Counted from the stretch's first letter, positions 22,960 through 35,241 are shown. The stretch: 64,000 nt of DNA from Puccinia triticina (GCF_026914185.1 NC_070560.1:2967501-3031500); one strand, 5' to 3'. The notes: generated by a model not told the origin, from the sequence alone. A program made the numbers and translations.

Positions 22960-24022
22960 ATGAACGCGATTTATTACCTGTGTTGCATCCTTCTCCTGGC
23001 CCATCTCCACGATCGAGCCTTTGGAATGAAAAAATTTACCGGCGGAGAAATCACCAAGGGCGATTTCAGCGAAGCCTTTCAGCGACCTCTCCTAGAAAGC
23101 CAGCTACAGACTCCCGGTGTGTTCTTGTTTCTCACTTCTGGCCCTTCGATAAAAGAAGAAAGATGCAACAAATACGCAATGCAAAAATCGCACACTCTTC
23201 TATCCATCCAATCAAGCTCCCTGAACTGCACTGATTATGCTCTCCGTTGGTTGATCTCGCTGTTCCAGAGGAAAAGCCCCGTCGTGCTAAAGGAATTTTG
23301 GGAAATTTGTTCAAGGGGAAACAAAAAGGTAAGTCGAAAAGTGTGAAACCTAATCCATGCCGGGGTCTGAATCTCATTGAGGAGAGAACTAACAGGTCAA
23401 ACGAGCTCGGAGAAACCAATTGTACACGAAGAGACTGAAGAGCGTCTCATGGCGCGTTGGGTAGGCACGATTTGTGAGTGACACACTCACTCGCAACTAA
23501 ACTTAGTTTTTATTGTTGGCTACCGTCATGAAAACAGCCAAAGTGATATTTTTTAAAAAAAATCCATTGCTTTCGAAGACCTTCCAAGCTATTGCAAAAT
23601 GTTCCTAGGTGGTACGGTCCCAGGTATGATTGGTCCAGATAATGTGACTTAGATTTACTATTCAACTGACGGGGATTCGATTACGAACACCACTAGGTAA
23701 CCACCCACCAGTATCTTTTACAGAGCTTGCTAGAAACATCGAGCCAGTTCGTGAACTGCAGAGAAAACGTCAATCGGCAGACTCAGGTACTATGGCCACG
23801 CTAGCGAACGACGTGGTAAATCATATGATCGAGCTGAAAGGAGAGAACAATGACGAGCTAGCCCAGATTGCGACCTGTGCCAAAGCACTTTACAAACTGA
23901 ATTTGGAAAAAGGGCACCGAAAACCCCTCTACGATAAGCTGGATACCTATATTCGTTCTCAAGGCCTTGCAGACGACCGAATCAAACTTTTATTGGGATA
24001 TCTCCTGTTGGAGCTACGCTAG
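22960..24022 (+). CDS. Secreted protein family member B (candidate effector), 4 exons, 206 aa
   Basis: Exons: 22960-23116, 23269-23328, 23396-23473, 23697-24022; introns of 152, 67 and 223 bp, all phase 1. The signal peptide is residues 1-22 (YLCCILLLAHL core, ends RAFG). Then FTGGEITKGDFSEAF and RPLLESQL, the latter close to KPLLDQSL of gene C. Exon 2 encodes RRAKGILGNLFKGKQK (cf. GILSMIRRKLR in C). Exon 3 ends MARWVGTI. Exon 4 starts NHPPVSFTELAR (LNPPKSFEKYAR in C) and contains DELAQIATCAKALYKL. It is free of stops and frameshifts and probably functional. The coordinates follow from shared splice positions with gene C. Secretion is inferred from the signal peptide; biochemical role unknown. 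Confidence 0.8.
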
Positions 24023-24425
24023 AAAAAAAAGGCTAAAAATTAACCCTAACAATTCTCTTTGCCGCCGGCGCAACCTGATCTCAAGAAAAATAATTCTTCT
24101 TACCCAACTTTCATTTCGCCCAGCACATGCATTTCTTGATCTTCAGTCAAACCTTGAATTGAATCATGTCCTAACCAATCATAAGTTGAGCTTGCCTAAC
24201 AAGTGGGGAGGAGAGCCTATCTAACTGAAGTGAGAAAAAGGAAAGAGACAGAGAGAGATGCAAAGCAGGAAAAGAAATTAGGTTTAAATAAGATTGGGGG
24301 TAAGAGGGACCGACAGTAAGCCTGGATTCTTTGATGAATTTTTCAATTGGATGACGCGCCTAGTTTGCTTTAGAAGGAGATGAGTATGTGCTGTTCGAGT
24401 TGACGGACGGGTCAGCTTGTTTACC
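24023..24425. other. Gene-free stretch
   Basis: 3' flank of gene B. No further feature seen. Confidence 0.5.
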
Positions 24426-25640
24426 CTAGCTTGGTGGATGGGCTTCCTGCAAGCCAGGCGGTATTGTAGCTGTCGAGGAGAAGAACTGTGGTTTCCCTTC
24501 CAGCGCAGAAAGGGCAGAAGCTGATAGGAAGACGCATTGCTGGTGTCTAGACTTGAGCTGTAGCTTGGTGATTGCAGTGATTGGACGATTACGGTCGTTT
24601 GCCAATCCTGGGAATCTCAAACCAGCGTGTACAGCAAGATCCCCGAACAGCTCTTCTTTGCTCGCTTGCAGCAATCTCTTGACCTCCGTCCAGCCCCAGC
24701 ATACGCCAGAGCATCCAAAAAGCAAGTGGCGAACACTCTCAAGCGAAGCTTGAATCTTTTTTTCCGTAAGCTTACAAGATCCTTCACTCACATTGGGCAA
24801 TCAAGTTGTTATCGTGTCTCTCTCGAAACCAAGCCATCCGGCGCCCTGTGAGCCCTACCTCAGCGTGTAATTGAAGACGGTCGATCGAACAAACCAGACA
24901 GCCAAAAACTCGACGGTTGCGGCCACTTGAGTCCACGCCAATGTAAAATCACTTTCATGAATCTTAGTACTGATACAGCCACAAGAAATGCTAAGAGCCA
25001 TCAGCACAACAATAAGAAACCAGCAGCTGACCAGCCTTCGGGAAGCGATGCCAAGCCGGCCTGGTCTAGGAGAATGCAGTTGGCTTTTGGACACCCATCA
25101 GGAGTCAAAAGAACCTGCAAGCCATCCAGGAAACTTACGCAAATCAGTCTGTTCTTCCCTCCTTTTTTTATCTTCTTTGCAGCAAGCCATTGGCACTAAT
25201 CAGCAATCAAACGGCTTCTGTCAGGCTATCCAAGGCCAAGCATACGAGGTCCCCAATGGCCCACAGAGATAAAGGGGCGAGGTCACCAAGCACGGCGAAT
25301 CCCGCTCCCCAAAAACTCACACGCCATCCCTTTATTCTGACCCAGATCCAGGTGCACACATTGTCGCAAAGTGACTCGTTCGATTATCACTCAGCCGGCT
25401 GTGTCCCCAGAAGACCGGCAGTACAGGACCCATCGCCATGCACTCGACTGCGGAGCGCTTGACCAAACGATCGACCGCTGGAGCCCAAACCACGAACAAG
25501 TCCTCCCTATAACCGACCAAGGCCAAGCCGTATCTGCCCACCACCAACGCTCCCCCTGCGCGCCCAAGGATGGCCAGAAGCTCATCCCGTCGCCGGACTC
25601 CAGTCCCGATCTGCGACGACCACCCAACGAAGAAGCCCAC
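24426..25640 (-). pseudogene. Unassigned minus-strand relic, possibly LINE-derived
   Basis: Three open blocks in one minus frame (25640-25332, 25094-24855, 24800-24426) are separated by stops, with possible GTAAGT/AG sites near 25140 and 25085. The middle block has two hydrophobic segments (LVSCWFLIVVLMAL and VEFLAVWFV). The last has ESVRHLLFGC, reminiscent of the zinc-binding tail of LINE reverse transcriptases. This similarity is weak; it may instead be a decayed membrane-protein gene. Confidence 0.2.
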
Positions 25641-26274
25641 TCCAACAGCCAGACGCGCGCAAAATCTACTCGCCTCTCTTGTGTCTCAAATACTCATGTT
25701 GCCCAGAGCAGCCAGATTCCGGTGCAGCTTCCGGCCGGATGGCTACGACTCCTGTTAGGGCTGCCACCGGCTGGGTCTGGCGGAGCTCCCGTCTACAGTG
25801 AGTCACCTTATCATGACACACTTGATACTCATCTTGACTAGACCGGGCAATGTCGTAGACCCGGAGTGAGTGTTTTTTAGTCTATTTCTTAGTCACTAAT
25901 TTGCCTTCAAGGTATCAGTTGGTGTATTTTAGTCCGTTTCATCCTTTTGGTGTAGTTGTTGCTTTGTCAGGACCAATAATACATAAATAGATCGGTGCCT
26001 GTTTGAACTTGTAGGGGTTTCACGCTAGTTCCTTTCCCATCTTTCTCTAGAGCACCAAGGTGATCCAGATAGATTCAGATCCCTTTTCCTCATCTACCTT
26101 GCACCTTTCATACCTTACAAGTGTCATCTTGGTTAACCCCTATAGACTGAAGAGCCCCACGTCGCAGTCTAGTTATGTCCAACTCGGCCCGGCTCCCAAA
26201 CATGTTATTGATTGTTTTCGGAGCTTGTGTCAATTTTCCCAAATTAGTCTGTAATCCTGCTAGGTTGGGAGGAC
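25641..26274. other. Gene-free stretch
   Basis: An open plus-strand frame (25371-25841) and AT-rich sequence beyond it show no recognisable domain. Possibly LTR-like, but no boundaries were found. Confidence 0.3.
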
Positions 26275-27480
26275 AAACTGGCGCCTTTGGATACCAAAGC
26301 TGGAACGCAATGTCCAGTAGGAGAAGTGAATCCCATGTCAGGAGAGGAAATCCACCGGGGAAATCTAGAGTCTTCTACTCTTACGAGTATCATCTCTCAC
26401 TAACCTGAAGAGCCCCACGTCAGGTTGTGACCAGCTCTAACTTAGCTAATTCCCTCCTCGGGGGAGCGAAGCGACCTCCGAAGGAGGGACTTACGCCTAA
26501 CTTAACGAAGTCCCTCTCTATGTGGAGGGGGGACCGGACGCTGTCCCGCAGGGACCCTCCTTCGCTCCCCCGAGGAGGAGGGACTTGGCTAACTTAGGAC
26601 TTACGCGCTATGTGGACCCCGCGGCCTGAGAGAATTGTGACTTTAAGTGGGGACTTTTTTAGAATCACTCTCCCTCATGAGCCTCTGCACCATTTTTGAA
26701 ATTGTTTACATTTCTGGGATGGCCCAAGCTGTCCCTATCTTTCTACTATTTTTTCCCATCCTCAACACCTCTTGTTGAGCTGTAATCAGAGTTGTAACAT
26801 CATGAATTCCAGATTCTGTACAGTGCAACATGTGTGATACGGGATATAGCCAACTAGATGAGGTTGCAAAAAAAGATATTTGAATGTCATTACATATCCC
26901 TAAAAATAGGACAATAGGTGGAAAGATTATCCTTGATGTTCTGCATCTTTTGTTCCCCTACAACTCAATCACATAATGTGATGTGACAAAGCTACACAGA
27001 ATTGAAAAAGGCCAAGTTCCTGATTCTCTCAGGCCGCGAGGTCCACTTAGTATATAAGTCCCTCCTTTGGAGGGTCCCTGCGGGACAGTGTCCCCCCTCC
27101 ACAAAGAGAGGGACTTAGTTAAGTTAGGACCAGCTCCACCCGTGTGTAAAAGATGTTGGGTATGTGTTGTTCTTGGCAATGGAGCTGGCCGCCCTGGTTT
27201 GAGGTTCTGTAATAAAGCCCTCCCGCTAGTGCAATTACAGTGCCAGACTGTCTCAGATGAGACATAGGTCCAACTGACATCTTCAGATACAGTCCAAGAT
27301 CACCAATTTCAATGACAGAGACCTCTGGCATGATTGGGATGAGTGCGGGGCTTCACAATAAAAGACAACCAACAAACCCATATGGCAATTTACCCCCTAT
27401 TCGCCAGACACGTGATCCATTTTTCCAAAACCTAAGGCAGGTGAATCATGCACTCGTTTTATATCCTGCGCTGCTTCCTA
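26275..27480 (+). pseudogene. Broken copy of the secreted A/B/C family (promoter and signal-peptide start)
   Basis: Distal block at 26275-26316 (ACCAAAGCTGGAACGCAATG; gene C has ACCAAAGCTGGAACACAAATG). Proximal block at 27266-27301 (AGGTCCAACTGACATCTTC; gene C AGGTCCAACCGGCATCTTC). The region CAAAACCTAAGGCAGGTGAATC then ATG at 27448 resembles the same place in gene B (CAAAACCTACAACTGGTAAATC, ATG). The frame reads MHSFYILRCFLL, like the start of the B signal peptide, before running into the repeat module at about 27478. The 26496-27128 element separates the two promoter blocks. The rest of the gene is missing. Confidence 0.6.
26496..27128. mobile_element. Inverted-repeat element of the AAGTCCCTCC family
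   Basis: The left arm starts CCTAACTTAACGAAGTCCCT and the right arm is AGGGACTTAGTTAAGTTAGG. The complementarity continues through GTGGAGGGGGGAC, TGTCCCGCAGGGACCCTCC and, after a gap, GCGGCCTGAGAGAATT. A related short element abuts on the left (26430-26495). It has no coding capacity. Confidence 0.7.
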
Positions 27481-27787
27481 TTGAGGCGCTGGACCGACAA
27501 AAACGGCCAAATTTGTGTTTTTTTCTTTTGTGAAATGCCGGTAAATCCACGACAAAATGGACAAATGAACCAACAAAGCGGCCATTGTTATGCTTTCAGG
27601 GCAACACTCCAGCCATTTTGGTGTTGGTCTGATGGCGCCTCTGGCCCAACAAAACAGCCACCATGGCTCTGAGCCAACATTGCTAGCCAAACATGGTGCC
27701 TGGGCCAACATTCCTAGACAAAAATGGCTCTGAACCAGAAATTTTGGTCAGTCATGTTTCATGTTTTGACTTATAGCCAGAACAGAA
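27478..27787 (+). repeat. Dispersed repeat module, copy M1
   Basis: Runs from GAGGCGCTGGACCGACAAAA through GGCCATTGTTATGCTTTCAG to ATTTTGGTCAGTCATGTTTC. Two further copies, in reverse orientation, are at 30725-31568 (split by an LTR) and 32562-32873. The outer end TATGGAGGCGCTGG is flanked by TA in other copies. Confidence 0.75.
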
Positions 27788-28230
27788 TTTTGGTGCATAT
27801 AATCTGAGGAATTGAGACCATCTCTTCCTTTGATTCCAGCAAAAAAATCATCATCAACTGGATAAGAAGAAAAATAGTTGACAAGTGATTTGCCAACTTA
27901 CACCAGACTCTCTTTGGAGGGCCTGGTGCAGCCTGGCTGACGCAAAGTACCCCTTGCAAAGGGAGCCTCCGCAAATCACTCTAACTTAGCTGAGTCAATG
28001 GGCCCCGTCCTGCAGGGACCCAAGTCCACTCAACAAGCCGTTAACATCTGCAAGGACATCCAGCAAGCTGTAAGACTCGCAGGACATCCTCAGATGGCTT
28101 TTGTTTATGGTTAAAGGCATTGCTTTTGTACCCATGCGGTGCAGAAAGTAGGTAGAGTTGCCAGAATAGCCCTCATGTACATATTTATATACATATTGGT
28201 CTGTATATGTGGTTGTGGCACAGTGGAAAC
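27788..28230. other. Gene-free stretch
   Basis: No gene seen. A GGACTC/GAGTCC-type inverted motif lies around 27905-28025. Confidence 0.35.
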
Positions 28231-29525
28231 TAGAGATGTCACTGGGTACCTGTCGGCGGGTACCCGGTACCCGCAAGCGGGTACCCGCTTTCAGTGATGA
28301 GTACCCGCCCACGGGTTCCGGGTGGGGGTGTGGGTGTCCAAAATCCTGGAAATTTCAGGCAGGTACCCGGTTACCCAGTCAGATACCCGCCCCAATATAC
28401 ACACTTCAGGGGCCCGCAGTGGGGGCAGGGACCAAGGGTATACTTATCCTCGCTATACCCAATGAGGAACTCCTAGATTTTGTGACATCTAGCAGACATC
28501 TCATCACAACCTAGCGCGCACGTGCGTGCTACAACAACTAGACAACTGAAACAAAACAAGACAAAAAGAAAACAAAACCAAAAACATGGAAGAGAATAGA
28601 AAGGGGAAGAAATCCTGAAACGCCCTCAGCATGCGCGCCACACTGCGCTGTCGGACCTGAGAAAGTCTTGAGGACTGGGGACTGCGCCATAACTCTCATT
28701 GAGTCGCGGGACCTAATCATATTTAATTGAGTGGCGGGACCTAATCATATTTCATTGAGTCGCGGGACCCAATCATATTTCATTGAGTCGCGGGACCCAA
28801 TGACGGCCGCCAGCGCACACCACGCGCAAGAAAAACTTGACCCCCACGCGTGTACCCATCTGTCCACCACACCGACTACCCAACTTCCATCCAACACACC
28901 ACCACCATGGCAGGTAGCAGCAAGAGGCGCCGACCACCTTCATCACCATCTTCCCCCAAGTTCGACATAAGTGACCGTGCCCATAGATCTACCCAACGAT
29001 CTAAATTGCTATCAAATTGCTTGCAGATCATTGAACTGGACAATTCCAATGACCGAACCTTAGGAACGGACATTGATAATACAAGCACTCAGAATTCAAA
29101 GACATTAAAACTTTCCGATGGACAAGAGCTTTGTAAGTTAACTTCAATTTTACTTGCACCATTTTGTAGGCTAGTCCAATCCAAAAATGACCTACGGGAT
29201 GGCAGTGGCCTATTATGCAAAAAATGGGAAGATCAAGAGTGGAATGTTCCACAGCTTCAAGACAAATAAGAAGAACAAGATGAAAAAAAAGAACAAAGGA
29301 AAGAAATAAAGGAGTTTCATAGTAGTTTTATAGTAGAAGTTTATCACATTGGATTATTTGCAATGCTACCACCCAGTACCAACTCAGTAATTTACTTTTT
29401 TTCCCAAATTAAGTGCACGCACCCGCGGGTACCCGCCAACGGGTGCCGGGTGCGGGTGCGGGTGTCTGAAATCCTTGAAAATTGAGGCGGGTACCCGGGT
29501 ACCCAATGGCGAAGTGACATCTCTA
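28231..29525 (+). mobile_element. hAT element with exact 8-bp target duplication
   Basis: The left end TAGAGATGTCACTGGGTACC and right end GGGTACCCA...AGTGACATCTCTA are inverted repeats. The flanks are GTGGAAAC at 28223-28230 and again at 29526-29533, an exact 8-bp duplication, diagnostic of the hAT superfamily. Subterminal GGGTACCCG repeats line both ends. The 1,295-bp interior holds only a transposase-like first exon, so it cannot move by itself. Confidence 0.9.
28906..29272 (+). pseudogene. First exon(s) of the hAT-borne gene, truncated
   Basis: ATG at 28906 starts MAGSSKRRRPPSSPSS, a basic and Ser/Pro-rich N-terminus, and runs through LGTDIDNT and SDGQELC to a GTAAGT-like donor. The next part is short, with no RNase H-like or dimerisation region. 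Its position inside the TIR-bounded element suggests a deleted transposase gene. Direct homology is not recognised. Confidence 0.4.
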
Positions 29526-29528
29526 GTG

Positions 29529-29935
29529 GAAACCAATAATCCAATGGCTTCTGGCCATCTTTGAGAATGAATTTGTATAAAAAAATTGCCAATGCAAAAA
29601 AAATCAAGACACTGCAAAAAAAAAGATTTCCAACATGTCGGTCCAGCGCCTCCATAAATAACTCAGGTCCAGAAGAGTAAAATCAGTCCCAATCAAATCT
29701 TGCCTCCTCACTTCCGGATTTCTAATTCTGCCCCCAAAGCAACAGAAAAGATCCATGGCCCAAAGGTGAAAGATATGGGCAAGTAGAAGGAATCTATGGA
29801 GGCACTGGACCAACATGTCAGACAGCTTTGTGTTTTTTACAGTGCCTTAATTTTTTTTTACATTGGCATTTTTTTTAAAACTAATTTGTTCTCCAAGATG
29901 GCCAGAAGCCTTTGGATTATTGGTTACCACTATGC
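29529..29935. repeat. Inverted-repeat element next to the hAT
   Basis: AACCAATAATCCAATGGCTT at about 29532 and TTTGGATTATTGGTT at about 29921 are ends of long imperfect inverted arms that both include TGGCCATCTT/AAGATGGCC, a GCACTGT/ACACTGC run and GGTCCAGCGCCTCCAT / ATGGAGGCACTGGACC. The spacer is about 130 bp. Confidence 0.65.
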
Positions 29936-30421
29936 CAAAACCACATTTAAAGTCCTTGCAGAGGCTAATGGCTTGTTGAATGGACTTGACAAGTGGGGAT
30001 CTTGGACCAGCTCATTGGCAGCCCTTGGAAAGCTAAGGTACTTTATAACCAGCTTGCCGGGGGGCCTTGGCAAGCCAGTGGGCAAAAACAAAAGCTTGCC
30101 ACTGCAGGCTGGTATGGTATGTCATGCAGCATCATTTTCCTTGGTGAACTCTGTCTGTCTAAATTTCTGAAGTTATATGGTCTAAAATGCTTCTCTGACT
30201 CTCCTGGGCACCTAACCGGCCCCCAATCAAGTCAGAGAGGAGCATGATAGAGAGACCACAAAAGGCAGCATGTAAAAAGCTTGACCAACTCTTCAGGTCA
30301 CCTAACCAACCCCCCTGTTTAGTGATAAAGAAGTTTCCAAGAATGATGGGGGAGTTGGAGCGGGTTGAAACAGAAGAGGTATATATAGGAACCAGGCTGT
30401 GTACTTGTAATATTACAGTTA
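29936..30421. other. Gene-free stretch
   Basis: No gene seen. A GGTCACCTAAC / GGCACCTAAC motif recurs near 30205 and 30296. Confidence 0.4.
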
Positions 30422-30598
30422 TGGTGTTCAAAGTTGGTTTGCATAATTTTATGCATGCATAAATCATAAAATCATAAAATCTTTTTTGCAGGGGATATGA
30501 CTGTCTGATTATGTAATAAAAAATTTCCTCACCAAAATATTTTTATGATTTTATGATTTATGCATGCATAAAATTATGCAAACCAACTTTGAACACCA
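30422..30598. mobile_element. MITE-2, complete copy with long TIRs
   Basis: 177 bp flanked by TA on both sides. TIRs of about 60 bp run from TGGTGTTCAAAGTTGG through GCATGCATAAATCATAAAAT. The core reads TGCAGGGGATATGACTGTC. Other copies are at 42352-42528 and 42606-42797, with fragments near 18346 and 21190-21279. A TA target and no transposase fit a Tc1/mariner-derived MITE. Confidence 0.85.
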
Positions 30599-30724
30599 TA
30601 AGTATGTATAACCAATCCTGACACTGACACATGTTTAGTATTGCTACACATGCATTATATACATACAATACTGACTGATACTGATCCCACATCTTTGGCG
30701 GATGCTGGAAGCAGAAGCAAGGAA

Positions 30725-31568
30725 AGATGGCTATAAGTCAAAACATGAAACATGACTGACCAAAATTTCTGGTTCAGAGCCATTTTTTGTAGTTTGATGA
30801 GATCTTTAATAATTGCAAACACTTTAAAACCAGTAGTAGTAAAACTTAACAACAAAACAAGAGTTAATAAATGAAGAAAAACAATTTTAATGTAGTGATT
30901 TATTGAATATTTTACCTAATAATTTTTTGTTTTTGTGATTAATCAGACTAATGAGAAGGCGACGATATTGAGAGACAAACACTAAAAATAGAAGAAACAT
31001 TGAGTTGACAATCTGAGTGATAAGAGAAATAGTGTTTGACCAAGTACCTCTCCTCCCCCTGAGCAAGTATCCTCTGACGGTTATGTGATTCCCTCACGGA
31101 CTTGACCGGTGTACACTATTGAGCGAGAAATGCCAATGAGTGATAGTTTTCGATATCTAGACAGCGTCGACGTTACCTTGATCACTGCCGGTGTTGAGTC
31201 TTGCTTGGAGAGTTTGATCTTGATGGTTCCGAGTTGGTTCGCTGAGAAAGCTGACTCGGGAATATTCTGGAAGTTGATTTGAACTCGCGGCTGAGCATGT
31301 GACATATGATGGATATTTCACCCAACATTTTTGTCTAGGAATGTTGGCCCAGGCACCATGTTTGGCTAGCAATGTTGGCTCAGAGCCATGGTGGCTGTTT
31401 TGTTGGGCCAGAGGCGGCATCAGACCAACACCAAAATGGCTGGAGTGTTGCTCTGAAAGCATAATAATGGCCGCTTTGTTGGTTCATTTGTCCATTTTGT
31501 CGTGGATTTACCGGCATTTCACAAAAAAACACAAATTTGGCTGTTTTTGTTGGTCCAGCGCCTCCATA
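30725..31568 (-). repeat. Dispersed repeat module, copy M2, interrupted
   Basis: The left piece 30725-30787 and right piece 31328-31568 align with M1 and M3 when the LTR between them is removed. The right piece ends GGTCCAGCGCCTCCATA. Confidence 0.75.
30788..31327 (-). mobile_element. Solo LTR inside repeat module M2
   Basis: 540 bp, read on the minus strand from TGTTGGGTGAAATATCC to CATCAAACTACA. The flanking TTTTT (30783-30787 and 31328-31332) is a 5-bp duplication, and module copy M3 shows the uninterrupted site. The open frame at 31081-31305 (-) lies wholly within the LTR. Confidence 0.85.
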
Positions 31569-31958
31569 GGAAGCAGCGAAGGATGTTGGAACTCCATGTC
31601 TCTTTGCCTTTCCATCACCTGTCACTCATTCTTTTCCCTCCAGTTGAATATACATGTTTCACCTTCTGTCCCACAACTCAGCCCCAAAAGTTGTAATAGC
31701 ATTTAACTCAGCTACATAGATAGAAACTAAAGCATCAGTTCGTGCGCCTATTCCCTGAGACCTGAGAGTCTCTTGTAGTGAGGGGCCTTTTTACCCTTCA
31801 CAGCTAAGCAGCTTAGCCCCTTCTTGGGCTTCCTTGTTTTGTTCCCGGCCTTGAGCTTTCCTCCTCAGGCCTATTTTTCCCTTGTGTTTCCCCAGCTTCA
31901 GCTGAAAATTCATCACAGGATATAAATTGAGTGCATGATATAAGACAAAGAGTCTTTG
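31569..31958. other. Gene-free stretch
   Basis: AT-rich sequence. No gene seen. Confidence 0.4.
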
Positions 31959-32225
31959 ATGATAGGGTGCACGGTTAGACACAAGCGACAGCGGTGGCAA
32001 ACGGGCAGACAAGCAAACCTTTGATGATAGGGTGCACGGTTAGACACAAGCAACAGCGGTGGCAAACAGGCAGACAAGAAGTAAACCTGAGGATGAGAGT
32101 CAAGGGTGAGCCAGAGTTTTGAGAGAACAATATTTGAGTGTTGGGTTTCTTATGCAGACCTTTGATGATAGGGTGCACGGTTAGACACAAGCGACAGCGG
32201 TGGCAAACGGGCAGACAAGAAGCAA
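31959..32225. repeat. Three copies of a roughly 60-bp repeat
   Basis: CCTTTGATGATAGGGTGCAC followed by GGTTAGACACAAG and GCGGTGGCAAAC recurs at about 31955, 32019 and 32158. A shorter companion unit (GTGAGCCAGAGTTTTGAG) recurs at 32106 and 32311. Confidence 0.7.
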
Positions 32226-32489
32226 ACCTAATAGAGGAGCATAAGATGAGACCACAACAATAAAGGAGAGAGAAAAGATAGGAAAAGGACCTGAGGACAA
32301 GATTCAAGGGTGAGCCAGAGTTTTGAGCAAACAATATTTGAGTGTTAAAGAAAAGTAGAAGTGGAAATGGAAACAAGACTTTAACGGGACAAATAGGTTT
32401 AGCTAAATACTGCGGCGAGTTACATGTGTGAGTCTAACCAAGTACATGTAAGAGAAAGACCCGTGACATTTTTCAGTAGATGATTCACC

Positions 32490-32560
32490 TGCCTTAGGTT
32501 TTGAAGCAATGGATCACGTGTCTGGCAAGTAGGGGGTAAATTGCCATATGGGTTCATCGG
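32490..32560 (-). pseudogene. 5' flank relic of a secreted-family copy
   Basis: On the minus strand CCATATGGCAATTTACCCCC, CCAGACACGTGATCCA and AACCTAAGGCAGGTGAATC repeat the region just before the start codon at 27448. Here the start triplet reads ATC, not ATG, and no signal peptide follows. Confidence 0.5.
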
Positions 32561-32561
32561 G

Positions 32562-32873
32562 GAAGCAAGGAAAGATGGCTAGATTCAAAACATGAAACGT
32601 GATTGACCAGAATTTCTGGTTCAGAGCCATTTTTGTCTAGGAGTGTCGGCTCAGACACCATTTTTGGCTAGGAATGTTGGCTCAGAGCCATGGTGGCTGT
32701 TCTTTTGGGCCAGAGGTGCCGTCAGACCAACACCAAAGTGGCCGGATTTTTGCTCTGAAAGCATAACAATGGCCGCTTTTGGTGGTTCATTTGTCCATTT
32801 TTTTGTGGATTCACCAGCATTTCACAAAAAAAAAAAAAAAATTGGCTGTTTTTGTCGGTCCAGCGCCTCCATA
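32562..32873 (-). repeat. Dispersed repeat module, copy M3
   Basis: Uninterrupted copy in reverse orientation to M1, ending GGTCCAGCGCCTCCATA. Confidence 0.75.
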
Positions 32874-34664
32874 CTAATGGGTAGTACATTCAGTGAAGAT
32901 GAAATTACAACATATACTTTGCTTTACTCTTACTGATGTGAATCTAATGACCAGCCTTGTTAGGTCTTGACTGCGAGCCAGAGGACTCAACACATTCTAA
33001 ATCGTGGCCATTGATTATTAAGCTACTAGAGGCCAAGGCGGCTCCGCCGCTGTGGGGTCTCAATACAAATGGTTGTGTTGCTGCACCGGTATGCAATAGG
33101 CAAAACTGCCTGAAAAGCCAACATGACCTCTGGAATCTCCACAATTAATGATGAAGTCTCACCATCTTGTTTGGGTATTTATGTAAAACAAGTGGTCACA
33201 TTCTTTCCAACACTTTGCAATATGGGACCAATATGAAAGTTTTATTCAATTCTGCTTATCAATAATAGCACCCATTGAAGGGCTGGGCAGATTGTCTGCT
33301 TTCCCTTTGTGTTCTTCGACCGTGCTGATTGGTTGGTGCTCAAGTTAATTCCCTAGCCAAGCTGGCAAATCTAACTTCACAAAAGGTTGGGGAGCTCTAT
33401 TGGAGGTCAATGTCAAGGTTGTTGTTTTTAATGCTTCCGGATCCAAGCTCGGAGGGGTGTTTTGCTCAGGTGAAGCTTTTGGAATAAAGCAAGCTTGAGG
33501 GCAAAACCTGGGACAACTCTTCATGGATGGTTGATGGCTGCAAGACTGTGTTGGGTTTATTGAGTCAGTGGCACTGACTGTGTGGTGCCGGTCAGCTGGC
33601 TTGGAAAGGGGGGGGGGGGGTGTGATGTGGCTTCTTGATTGTCCTGGTGGGATGATCAGACAGATTCTCAAGAATTTTATTCCAGGTTAAACTTGGACGG
33701 CACTCTAGTTCTCCCGCAATCAGCATTGGTCGCAGCGCAAAAGATAGACTGTGAATGGGTCATCAACCATAAGGTGCTGTAGAGTCTTATCAAAACAGAA
33801 ATGTTGAGATTCACCTATGCCACTGGCAAGTCGTTTGGTCAATTTTCTCTTTGGGTCTCAACTCACAATCCGGTGCTCCTCTGGTTTAAGGTAAAATCTT
33901 GAACCGTTGTGAAAAAGCGTCTAGTCATCACATTTCTACTACCCAGTTGCGTAGACACTAAGCTCGCTGTATTTGAGGTTGCTTACTTTCAGCTCGCCCA
34001 AGATGAGGTATGAAATGTAGATGTCACTGGCTCAGGACAAGATAGTTTAGATTTCTCAACGTATAATCGTACCCCTCTTCAAGTCAGGCTTGGCTTGGCT
34101 TTGTTTTCTGGAATTTCAAACTTTTGATCACTGTATGTTTGATAAGAAAGTAAGGCCGTCAACCTTTTGCCCTATTGCATTGGCGCAAAATTTTGAGCAT
34201 TTACTATGACATGTTTGTGTATTGTGGGACTTCAATGTTGACAAGGAACCATCAGCCTTGATGATTTACGGGTAACGAAATAGTTACCAGGCAATATTGA
34301 TTGGATTAAAGGTTCCCTGCGCACACTAACTTTCCTCGCCTGATTCAGAATTAGCTTGTAGTCCATTTGCATGGTAATTTCAAGTAGAGTTCCAAAAATG
34401 TGGGGGACAGGATTTAAAGAACTTATATGCTGTAAGAAACCTGGAAACATTGGCGTGTTGACAAGAAATGATACGGGAATATATTTTTAATGCATTTTTT
34501 TTATTTATTTTCATCAGCTGGACATGAATAGTAGGTGGCGCCATGTTGAAAGACCTTTCCCGCGCCGTTTATGGCTAGGGTTTCCCATTAAGCACTGAAA
34601 AAAGACCGAGGTCAGCTATTGCTAGACCGAAAGCAGCTGAGAAGATGTCAGACAATTTGAAACT
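32874..34664. other. Gene-free stretch
   Basis: No supported gene. Short open frames (33345-33671 minus, Pro/Ser-rich) and a region at 33680-33890 with broken frames carry no recognised domain. A 13-bp G run lies at about 33608. Confidence 0.4.
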
Positions 34665-35207
<543 letters not shown>

Positions 35208-35241
35208 TCACTTTGGAACAGAAGAGAAGCGAGTGAAATGC

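Noticed and set aside
25371..25841. 156-codon plus-strand frame
   Set aside because: No domain, overlaps equally long minus-strand frames, and GC-rich composition alone explains the openness.
31081..31462. Minus-strand frames with protein-like composition (VQINFQNIPE)
   Set aside because: They lie wholly or mostly inside a solo LTR bounded by TTTTT duplications.
31959..32225. Repeat-spacer pattern resembling a CRISPR array
   Set aside because: Only three long units at unequal distance; eukaryotic dispersed repeat.
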